From NCBI GenBank assembly GCA_946479205.1, contig CAMLFJ010000254.1, forward strand, positions 1 to 5,536: DNA of 5,536 nt, written 5' to 3'. The DNA is from an uncultured bacterium (lineage in GTDB: Bacteria > Methylomirabilota > Methylomirabilia > Rokubacteriales > CSP1-6). Below, piece after piece: positions 1-4,887 of this stretch. The position numbers were made by a program, and so were the translations under genes. The number at the start of each line of letters is the position of its first letter. Position 1 is the first letter of the stretch. The notes below the pieces were generated by a model. The model worked only from the letters and a program-made list of their open reading frames with translations. It ran no database searches and was not told the origin of the DNA.

Positions 1-257
1 GGCACGATGACCATGCCGTCCGTCTTGAACGAGCCGGACGCGAGCGCCGCGCCGATGTCCCGGTTGCGGTAGCGGCGCGTGGCCAGCGCCTCGACGTCGG
101 CGACGGTGTAGTCGGTCTCCTCGACGATGGTGCGCCGCCCCGCGTCCGAGACGACGAGGTGGGACTCGACGTCCGGGATCCCGCGCAGCAGCTCCAGGAA
201 GCGGATCCCGTAGATCGCGCCGGAGGCGCCGCTCAGGCCGACGACCACGCGCTTCAT
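1..257 (-). CDS. ubiX: UbiX-type flavin prenyltransferase, N-terminal fragment (cut by window edge)
   Basis: Flavin prenyltransferase joins a dimethylallyl group to FMN to make prenylated FMN, the cofactor of UbiD-family decarboxylases used in ubiquinone synthesis and in aromatic-acid metabolism. The 85 visible codons begin MKRVVVGLSGASGAIYG, the glycine/serine-rich FMN-binding N-terminus of the family. They continue with SHLVVSDAGRRTI, the ETDY segment, RDIGAALASGSF and KTDGMVIV, all in family order. The rest, including the usual PCS motif, lies beyond base 1. The ATG at 255-257 overlaps the TGA of the upstream DUF507 gene (ATGA) and has no clear Shine-Dalgarno sequence, so translation is probably coupled to that gene. 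A UbiD partner may lie further left; this cannot be seen. Family assignment is confident. Its pathway here (quinone or aromatic decarboxylation) is unknown. Confidence 0.95.
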   Translation of the reverse strand, partial: MKRVVVGLSGASGAIYGIRFLELLRGIPDVESHLVVSDAGRRTIVEETDYTVADVEALATRRYRNRDIGAALASGSFKTDGMVIV

Positions 258-547
258 AGCCGGAACCGGCGCCGATAGACTTCGTCGCGGGTCTTCTGGT
301 ACAGCAGCTCCCATTCCGAGCTGCCCTCCGGCGCCGGCCGCGAGTAGGTGCTGAGCGCGCGGCGCACCTCCTGATCGATCGACTCCTCGAGCTTCGACTC
401 GTCCTCCAGCACCCGGAATACCTCGGTGCGGAGCTGGCCGTGCGCTTTCTCATCGTCGCCCTTGATCATGACGCTCTCGGTCGCGGTCAGGTCCGCCACG
501 ATGCGATCGGCCAGCGCGAACATGCGCTCGCGGCTCATCCGCGTCAC
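254..547 (-). CDS. DUF507 family protein, second of a tandem pair
   Basis: This is a 97-residue, highly charged, mostly helical protein of the DUF507 family, whose function is not established. It has no signal peptide or membrane segment, so it is probably cytoplasmic. The N-terminus (RMSRERMFALADRIVADL) has the usual family opening. The C-terminal half has EVFRVLEDESKLEESID and ends in RRRFRL. The start chosen is GTG at 545-547: it overlaps the previous gene's TGA (GTGA) and has a GAGGG ribosome site 8 bases upstream. An ATG at 536-538, three codons in, is an alternative but sits too far from that site. The protein aligns with its neighbour over the second half (EVxRxL, EExID, RxxL, final FxL), so the two look like diverged paralogues. 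Its stop overlaps ubiX by 4 bases. Family call is confident; function is unknown. Confidence 0.85.
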   Translation of the reverse strand: MTRMSRERMFALADRIVADLTATESVMIKGDDEKAHGQLRTEVFRVLEDESKLEESIDQEVRRALSTYSRPAPEGSSEWELLYQKTRDEVYRRRFRL

Positions 548-822
548 AGCGTGAACCCTCGTTCCTTGGCGAGCTTCGTCTTGACGAGCGCGAAGAGACG
601 CTTGTAGTCGGAGGCGGAGTCGCGGATCAGCTTGGCGTTGTCCATCAGCAGGGTGCGCGCGTCGGCGTCGATCTTCTCCTCGGCCTGGAAGTTCTCGGCC
701 AGGATTCGCCGGACCACCTCTCGCGCCCGCGCCTCGTCCCGGACGTCGGCGAGCTTGCGCCCGACCAGCCGTTTCACCACGGCCTCCGCCATCCGCCCGG
801 CCACTTCGTCCCGTCGCGCCAT
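544..822 (-). CDS. DUF507 family protein, first of a tandem pair
   Basis: This is a 92-residue helical, lysine/arginine- and glutamate-rich protein of the DUF507 family (function unknown, probably cytoplasmic). Visible family-like features are the opening RRDEVAGRMAEAVVKRL, then REVVRRILAENFQAEEKID in the middle, and the terminal KLAKERGFTL. The reading frame stays open to a TTG at 865-867, but those 15 extra codons coincide with a near-consensus promoter. The ATG at 820-822 is therefore preferred, and it gives the length expected of the family. There is no Shine-Dalgarno sequence before it, which fits a leaderless or nearly leaderless transcript. It is the first gene of the DUF507-DUF507-ubiX operon and overlaps the next gene by 4 bases (GTGA). 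The two DUF507 proteins could form a heteromer; that is inference only. Confidence 0.82.
   Translation of the reverse strand: MARRDEVAGRMAEAVVKRLVGRKLADVRDEARAREVVRRILAENFQAEEKIDADARTLLMDNAKLIRDSASDYKRLFALVKTKLAKERGFTL
556..560 (-). promoter_or_regulatory. Ribosome binding site (GAGGG) of the second DUF507 gene
   Basis: On the minus strand GAGGG lies 8 bases before the GTG at 545-547, with an AAGGA a few bases further upstream. This favours the GTG over the in-frame ATG at 536-538 and lets the gene be translated independently as well as by coupling to the gene it overlaps. Confidence 0.6.
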
Positions 823-834
823 GCCCGGAGAGAC

Positions 835-864
835 AGGGTACACGGCACCGGTCAGAAGTGTCAA
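835..864 (-). promoter_or_regulatory. Sigma-70-type promoter candidate for the DUF507-ubiX operon
   Basis: On the minus strand a perfect -35 hexamer TTGACA (859-864) is followed after 18 bases by TACCCT (835-840), which matches the -10 consensus at three of six positions including the first two and the last. It sits in a locally AT-rich stretch just after the histidine kinase stop, in the only gap on this side of the window. The predicted start of transcription, about base 828, is only some 6 bases before the ATG at 822. That would explain the missing Shine-Dalgarno sequence. The -10 match is weak, so this is a candidate only. Confidence 0.45.
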
Positions 865-883
865 CAACTATACGGAAAATAGA

Positions 884-2410
884 TCAAAAGTCCCGGTCGA
901 CCCCCGGCAGAAGCAGGCGAAATCGGGACCCTTTTCCGGGCAGGCTGTCCACCTCGACGCGCCCGCCGTGCGCCTCGGCCAACGCCTTGACGAGACTCAA
1001 CCCGAGGCCCAGTCCGCGCGCGGCCGCGGTCTCCGGATGCGGGACGCGAACGTACTTGTCGAAGATCCGGGGAAGCTGATCGGCCGGGATTCCGACGCCG
1101 TCGTCCTCGACGGCCAGCTCGATCATGCCCGGCTGATCCTCGGCCGGACACGCCGAGACGCAGACCTGCCCGCCGCGCGGCGAGTACTTGACCGCGTTCG
1201 TGAGCAGGTTCTTGAGCATGCGGTCGAGCGCGTCGGGATCGGCTCGCAGCGCCACGTCGGGTCCGCTCGCGGTCCAGCGGAAGTGGTGCCCGTGATGCTC
1301 GGCCGCGAAGATCTCGATGTTGCGCTCGATCAGCGCGGTGAGATCCACGAGCTCCGGATTCAGCTCCAGCGGGCGCCCGGCCTCGATCCGGGAGAGGTCC
1401 AGCAGCTCCCCGACGATGCGACCGAGCGTGCACGCCTCGGTGTGGAGATAGACGAGGCAGCGCTGCGCCCGCTCGGGCGGCAGCGCCGAGCGGAGCAGCA
1501 GCTCGCTGAATCCCTGGAGCGCGGTCAGCGGGGTGCGCAGCTCGTGCGAGACCACCGAGAGGAATTCGGTCTTCGCCTGATCCAGCTCGCGCAGGCGCGC
1601 GGTGGCCGCCGACACCTTCTCCGCGAGCTCCTCGGCGAAGTGGTGCTGGCGCAAGGTGAGGCGCGCGTTCTCCACCGCGAGGCCGATGTGCAGCGCCAGC
1701 TCCTCGGCCGCGGCGCGGGCCGCGCGCGACAGCTCCCCGCGCCACTCGACCGCCATCACCCCGACGACCCCCGCGCCGGAGACGAGCGGCAGCGCGAGGG
1801 CACGCACCGGCGTCGGGTCGACCGGCTCGTCCGCGCGCATGCGGGGATCCGCGGCCAGGTCCGCGCTACTCACGCGCTGGCCGGTCGCGAGGGCGAAAGC
1901 GGCCGCCGAGTCCGGATCGACGAGCGTTCCCACCGGCACGCTGACGAGGAGCGCGGTGCGCACGTTCGCCCCGACCAGCAACGCGAGCCGCCGGGCGCGC
2001 AGGGCGGCGCACAGCTCGCGGGCGACGGCCACCAGCTTGGCGTCCAGGGCCTCGGGCCCATCGAGGCGGCGCTGGATCGCGAGCACCGCCGCCAGCCGTG
2101 CCGCGCGGGCGCGGGAGCCGTCCACCAGCCGGCCAACGAGCAGCCCGGCCACGATCGGCAGGCCGAGGGACAGCAGCCCGTCGAGCGTCTGGGAGGTGAG
2201 GCCGGCCCGCTCCACCGCGGGCAAGGCCACCGGGGCGTGCAGCAGACCGGCCAGCGCGCCGACCAGACCCCCGCCGATGGCGCCCCGGGTCAGCGCGGCC
2301 CAGAGCGTCGGGAGCAGATAGAGGTGCCGGAGGACCGACGCCGGACCCTGGTCCGCCAGTCCCATGGCCAGCGCCACCGCGCCGAGCAGTGCGACGGAGA
2401 GCCCGATCAC
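884..2410 (-). CDS. Membrane-anchored GAF-domain sensor histidine kinase
   Basis: This is a 508-residue two-component sensor kinase that autophosphorylates on histidine and passes phosphate to a response regulator. Residues 1-97 are a hydrophobic membrane module of about three or four segments, containing LRHLYLLPTLWAALTRG. Residues about 110-250 form a GAF-like sensor domain ending in AEELALHIGLAVENARL. A helical linker (about 251-280) leads to the HisKA domain with FLSVVSHELRTPL, where His289 is the phosphoacceptor. The ATPase domain follows: N box KNLLTNAVKYS (400-410), G1 box EDDGVGIP (435-442), F box IFDKYVR, and G2 box GLGLGLSLVKALAEAHGG. All catalytic boxes are intact. The GTG start at 2408-2410 overlaps the stop of the upstream membrane-protein gene (GTGA). 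The frame is open for 235 codons further upstream, but that part is a shadow of the membrane-protein gene. The obvious partner is the REC protein three genes upstream. The stimulus is unknown. Confidence 0.93.
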   Translation of the reverse strand: MIGLSVALLGAVALAMGLADQGPASVLRHLYLLPTLWAALTRGAIGGGLVGALAGLLHAPVALPAVERAGLTSQTLDGLLSLGLPIVAGLLVGRLVDGSRARAARLAAVLAIQRRLDGPEALDAKLVAVARELCAALRARRLALLVGANVRTALLVSVPVGTLVDPDSAAAFALATGQRVSSADLAADPRMRADEPVDPTPVRALALPLVSGAGVVGVMAVEWRGELSRAARAAAEELALHIGLAVENARLTLRQHHFAEELAEKVSAATARLRELDQAKTEFLSVVSHELRTPLTALQGFSELLLRSALPPERAQRCLVYLHTEACTLGRIVGELLDLSRIEAGRPLELNPELVDLTALIERNIEIFAAEHHGHHFRWTASGPDVALRADPDALDRMLKNLLTNAVKYSPRGGQVCVSACPAEDQPGMIELAVEDDGVGIPADQLPRIFDKYVRVPHPETAAARGLGLGLSLVKALAEAHGGRVEVDSLPGKGSRFRLLLPGVDRDF

Positions 2411-3231
2411 GGCGCGAGCATCCGGTAGGCGGCGAAGAACGCGAGCGCCGCCAGGTATCCCGGAAGGAGGCTCCCGCTCCACGCACGCAGCGCGCAGGCG
2501 ATGAGCCCGACCAGACCCAGGTAGAACACGGCCCCCGCCCGCGCCTCCGCCGCGTGCGGCAGGGCGGGATCGAGCAGGTAGCGCCCGAGCGACAGCACCG
2601 TCGTCACCAGCGTGGCCGGCCAGAACGTCCAGCGTCGCCACAGCAGCGAGAACACCGCGCCCCGGAACAGCCACTCCGCGCTCAGCACGTTGGCGCCCAC
2701 GTCGTACGCGAGCGCCGACAGATAGGCGGGCAGGCCGCCCGCGTGCAGCCGATAGCCGAAGGTCCGCGAGGCGGTGACGAGCAGGTGCGCACCCAGGAAC
2801 GCCCCGATCGCGAGGCCCGCCACCGCGTGGACCGGATGCGCGCCCGCGAGCCCGATGGCCCGGAGACGCGGCTGCCGCCACGCTTCCAGCAGTAGCAACC
2901 CGGGCACCAGCAGGAAGGCGAGCGCGCCCATCGGGTGGAGGCGCGCGGCGACCGCGGCCAGGACCAGCGTGGTGCCGAGCCGGACGACGGGCCCGCTCCA
3001 GCCTGCGGCCGCGTCCGTCGCGAGCAGCCAGCCCAGCGCGAGCAGGCCCGCGTGGACCGCGCCGCTCGCCAGGGCGTGGCCGAGCCCGCGCGGGACGCCC
3101 CCGCCCCATTCCCATCCGAGGCCCGCGGCCGCGAGCAGCGCGAACGCGCCCGCGACCTGCGGGTAGACCCGGGCCGGCCCGCGCGGCGGCGCCAGCGCGC
3201 CGGGCTCAAACGGCGCGCTCAGGAGTCGCAT
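2407..3231 (-). CDS. Polytopic membrane protein, degenerate CPBP (Rce1-like) family
   Basis: This 274-residue protein is almost wholly hydrophobic, with about eight or nine likely membrane segments from residue 25 to the C-terminus. The region SAEWLFRG (184-191) resembles the EExxxR motif of CPBP intramembrane proteases, but the first, catalytic glutamate is Ala185; Glu186 and Arg190 remain. The following helix (about 205-220, TLVTTVLSLGRYLL) has no histidine where the family has FxxxH. The last helix (GSLLPGYLAALAFF) has alanine where the family has a catalytic histidine. The fold is therefore plausible but proteolysis is unlikely. A role as sensor, scaffold or partner of the adjacent kinase is inference. 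The ATG at 3229-3231 lies within the end of the HD-GYP gene (26-base overlap) without a good Shine-Dalgarno sequence, suggesting coupled translation. The gene overlaps the kinase by 4 bases. The CPBP link is moderately sure; the gene itself is very likely real. Confidence 0.78.
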   Translation of the reverse strand: MRLLSAPFEPGALAPPRGPARVYPQVAGAFALLAAAGLGWEWGGGVPRGLGHALASGAVHAGLLALGWLLATDAAAGWSGPVVRLGTTLVLAAVAARLHPMGALAFLLVPGLLLLEAWRQPRLRAIGLAGAHPVHAVAGLAIGAFLGAHLLVTASRTFGYRLHAGGLPAYLSALAYDVGANVLSAEWLFRGAVFSLLWRRWTFWPATLVTTVLSLGRYLLDPALPHAAEARAGAVFYLGLVGLIACALRAWSGSLLPGYLAALAFFAAYRMLAP

Positions 3232-3964
3232 CGTCGTCGGTGAGGCGAACGCAGAGCGCGGTCAGGCGGGCGTCGAGCGTCTGGCCCGCCTCCGCGGCGA
3301 GCCGCCGCACCGCCTCGGCCCGAGCCAGGCGCGGTCGATAGGAGCGATCCGACGTGAGCGCGTCGTAGACGTCGGCCACCGCCACGATGCGCGCGCCGAG
3401 GGGGATCAGCTCCCCACGCAGCCCATCGGGGTAGCCGCTGCCGTCGTGCCGCTCGTGATGGTGCCGCACGATGATCGCGCCTTCGGCGAAGAACTCGAGC
3501 GGCGCGACGATCTGGGCGCCGAGGATCGGATGGCGGCGCATCATGCCCCACTCCTCGTCGCTGAGCGGGCCGGGCTTGCGCAGCACGCCCTCCGGGATCC
3601 CGATCTTCCCCAGATCGTGCAGCAGCCCAGCCTGCGCGACGACGGCGGCCGCCGCGGGCGGGACGCCCGCCGCGAGAGCGATCCGACGCGCGAGCGTCGA
3701 GACCCGCTCGGAGTGCCCGCGCGTGTAGACGTCCTTGGCCTCGAGCGCATTGGCCAGGCCCAGCAGGCTCTGGAAGCTGGCCTGCTCCAGCCGGCGGTAC
3801 GTCTTGCGCAGGTCGATCGCGTACTGCAGGGCCTGCTGGTACGCCGCGCGCAAGCGCGCCTGGCTCTGCTCGAGCTCCCGCTCGCGCGCCCGCGATGTCT
3901 CGTAGAGCGACTTGAGGTCGCGCGCGTAGGAGAGCGCCTGGGAGAGGCCTACCTGGCCGGCCAT
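3206..3964 (-). CDS. HD-GYP domain cyclic-di-GMP phosphodiesterase without receiver domain
   Basis: HD-GYP proteins hydrolyse cyclic-di-GMP, usually to GMP. This 252-residue cytoplasmic protein has an N-terminal helical, heptad-like region (residues 10-66) and a full catalytic domain. It shows KDVYTRGHSERV with His84, GLLHDLGKIGIP with the His116-Asp117 pair, RRHPILGA, HHHERHDGSGYPDGLRGE with GYP at 177-179, and IPLGARIVAVADVYDALTSDRSYR. All metal-binding and signature residues that I can recognise are present, so it should be active. The ATG at 3962-3964 is chosen because a GGAGG ribosome site lies 7 bases upstream. The frame is open for 52 codons further, but that part is only a shadow of the response regulator gene. 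It overlaps the REC gene by 16 bases and the membrane-protein gene by 26. RpfG-type enzymes carry REC and HD-GYP in one chain; here they are separate, so the upstream REC protein probably regulates it in trans. Confidence 0.93.
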   Translation of the reverse strand: MAGQVGLSQALSYARDLKSLYETSRARERELEQSQARLRAAYQQALQYAIDLRKTYRRLEQASFQSLLGLANALEAKDVYTRGHSERVSTLARRIALAAGVPPAAAAVVAQAGLLHDLGKIGIPEGVLRKPGPLSDEEWGMMRRHPILGAQIVAPLEFFAEGAIIVRHHHERHDGSGYPDGLRGELIPLGARIVAVADVYDALTSDRSYRPRLARAEAVRRLAAEAGQTLDARLTALCVRLTDDDATPERAV

Positions 3965-4335
3965 ATCGAGGCCTCCGGCACGAGCCCGCGCACGAGGGTC
4001 AGCAGCGCGAGCGGGGAAAAGGGCTTGGTCAGGTAGTGGTCGGCACCCGCCTCGAGCCCGCGGCGCCGGTCGGCGGCCTGCGCCGCGGCGGTGAGCATGA
4101 CGATGCGGGTGTGCGCGCACTCGGGCAGCCGGCGCAGCTGCCGGCAGGCATCCAGCCCGTTGAGGCGCGGCATCTGCACGTCGAGCAGGGCCACGTCGGG
4201 ACGCTCGCGGCGCGCCAGCTCCACCGCGGCGGCCCCGTCGGCCGCGTCCACGATCTGCACGTGCGGGTCTTCCAGCGTGAAGCGAACCAGGTCGACAATT
4301 GCGGGCTCATCGTCGGCGATCAGAATGGTCATCAT
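3949..4335 (-). CDS. Stand-alone receiver-domain (CheY-like) response regulator
   Basis: This is a 128-residue single-domain response regulator with no DNA-binding output domain. Numbered from the first ATG, the acidic pocket is Asp8-Asp9 in ILIADDEPAIV, the phosphoacceptor is Asp52 in ALLDVQMPRLNG, the switch threonine is Thr82 in RIVMLTA, and the conserved lysine is Lys104 in DHYLTKPFSP. All are intact, so it should accept phosphate, most simply from the kinase encoded at the end of the same operon. It starts at tandem ATGs (4333-4335 and 4330-4332). The 15-codon extension to 4380 is unlikely to be translated because it would include a promoter-like element. There is no clear Shine-Dalgarno sequence. 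The C-terminus runs 16 bases into the HD-GYP gene in another frame, which points to a former fusion or a working REC/HD-GYP pair. Confidence 0.93.
   Translation of the reverse strand: MMTILIADDEPAIVDLVRFTLEDPHVQIVDAADGAAAVELARRERPDVALLDVQMPRLNGLDACRQLRRLPECAHTRIVMLTAAAQAADRRRGLEAGADHYLTKPFSPLALLTLVRGLVPEASIWPAR
3972..3976 (-). promoter_or_regulatory. Ribosome binding site (GGAGG) of the HD-GYP gene
   Basis: A minus-strand GGAGG lies 7 bases before the ATG at 3962-3964, inside the last codons of the response regulator gene. It is the strongest Shine-Dalgarno sequence I found in the cassette. It sets the HD-GYP start and argues against a continuous REC-HD-GYP fusion produced by frameshifting. 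Confidence 0.7.
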
Positions 4336-4349
4336 GCCCGTCGGTCGAC

Positions 4350-4365
4350 TGCGAGGGGCGTGCCA
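4350..4365 (-). promoter_or_regulatory. Sigma-54 (-24/-12) promoter candidate for the signalling cassette
   Basis: The minus strand reads TGGCACGCCCCTCGCA. The sigma-54 consensus is TGGCACG, four variable bases, then TTGCA or TTGCT; the only mismatch is the second T of the -12 box. The GG and GC dinucleotides are exactly 10 bases apart, as required. If the C at 4351 is position -12, transcription would begin near 4339, only about 4 bases before the first ATG of the REC gene, which is shorter than usual. No enhancer-binding protein gene is in the window. Chance matches are possible in GC-rich DNA. Confidence 0.35.
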
Positions 4366-4380
4366 CGAGGGAAGCCGCAC

Positions 4381-4417
4381 GGAATCAGCGGCTTGGAATC
4401 AGGACGGTGCTTGGAAT
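4381..4417 (-). repeat. Short direct repeats (ATTCCAAGC twice, plus a third ATTCC)
   Basis: On the minus strand ATTCCAAGC occurs at 4409-4417 and again at 4391-4399, separated by 9 bases. A third partial copy, ATTCC, is at 4381-4385; it and the second copy are both preceded by CTG. The full copies are 18 bases apart start to start, close to two DNA helix turns. They lie 16 to 52 bases upstream of the promoter-like element, a reasonable place for a regulator to bind. They could also be chance. Confidence 0.4.
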
Positions 4418-4469
4418 GCCCGGGGGTCTGGGCACTGCGCGGGGCCACCCTGCCCCGCGCGAAGGGCAG
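4417..4469 (-). terminator. Hairpin cluster after atpC (terminator-like, no U tract)
   Basis: Just after the atpC stop, a perfect 9-bp inverted repeat, GCGCGGGGC paired with GCCCCGCGC (4437-4445 and 4452-4460), encloses a 6-base loop. A 6-bp stem, CTGCCC with GGGCAG (4450-4455 and 4464-4469), shares bases with it, so the two are mutually exclusive. A 5-bp stem, TGCCC with GGGCA (4417-4421 and 4430-4434), lies next to them. No run of U follows on the minus strand, so a standard Rho-independent terminator is not shown. It may slow polymerase, stabilise the atp mRNA 3' end or end transcription weakly. Confidence 0.5.
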
Positions 4470-4473
4470 CCGG

Positions 4474-4886
4474 CTAGCCGCCTCCGATCGACGCGACCAG
4501 CAGCCGCGTGAGCGCGCGCTGGTACGCGGCCAGCGCCTCGTCGAAGTCGATCTCGTCGGATTCGCCTTCCACGGGCCGGCCGGTCATCCGCTGCTCGGCG
4601 CGCTGGCGCGCGCGCTCGGCCCGCGCGCGGTCGATCTCGTCGGGACGCTCGGCGAGCTCGGCCAGGATGATCACCCGCTCGGGCGTCACCTCGGCGAAGC
4701 CGCCGTGCACCGCGATGTGTCGCTCCTCGCGGCCGTTCCGGTAGACGACCTCGCCGCTGCCCAGCGTGGCCAGGAAGGCCGCGTGGCCGGGCAGCACCCC
4801 GAAGTAGCCCTCGGTGCCCGGCGCGACCACCTCGTCCACCTGCTCGGAGACGAGCTGGCGGGTCGGAGTGGCGAGCTCCAGCAGCA

Positions 4887-4887
<1 letters not shown>
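4474..4887 (-). CDS. atpC: F1Fo ATP synthase subunit epsilon
   Basis: Subunit epsilon sits on the gamma shaft of F1 at the inner face of the membrane and can inhibit ATP hydrolysis. The 137 residues comprise the N-terminal beta-sandwich (about 1-85; LELATPTR, DEVVAPGTEGYFGVLPGHAAFL, HGGFAEV) and two C-terminal helices (about 84-101 and 113-133). The first helix contains EIDRARA, which fits the I/L-D-x-x-R-A ATP-binding motif known from Bacillus-type epsilon (Ile85, Asp86, Arg89, Ala90). The linker TGRPVEGES looks a few residues longer than in that type. Start is GTG at 4885-4887, sharing one base with the atpD stop (TAGTG), with GAGG 7 bases upstream at 4895-4898. It is the usual last gene of an atp operon, and a hairpin region follows it. 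Confidence 0.96.

Noticed and set aside
823..867. TTG start that would add 15 residues to the first DUF507 protein
   Set aside because: These bases contain the -35 and -10 candidates, and family length fits the ATG at 822.
632..2428. Open frame of 598 codons on the plus strand, antisense to the histidine kinase
   Set aside because: The opposite strand encodes a complete kinase with all motifs. The plus-strand translation is low-complexity Arg/Gln/Gly/Ala-rich sequence typical of the complement of GC-rich genes.
2411..3115. Upstream extension of the kinase frame giving a 743-residue protein
   Set aside because: The extra 235 codons are a shadow of the membrane-protein gene, have Arg/Gly/Ala-biased sequence, and the GTG at 2410 makes a classic GTGA overlap.
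3446..4036. Plus-strand open frame of 196 codons opposite HD-GYP
   Set aside because: No recognisable domain; the opposite strand has a fully supported enzyme.
3965..4120. 52-codon upstream extension of the HD-GYP frame
   Set aside because: It lies inside the REC coding region with biased shadow composition, and the GGAGG-preceded ATG at 3964 is a far better start.
4336..4473. Possible riboswitch or small RNA gene in the gap after atpC
   Set aside because: The stems are short and GC-only and match no riboswitch class I can recognise. They are reported as hairpins and repeats instead.
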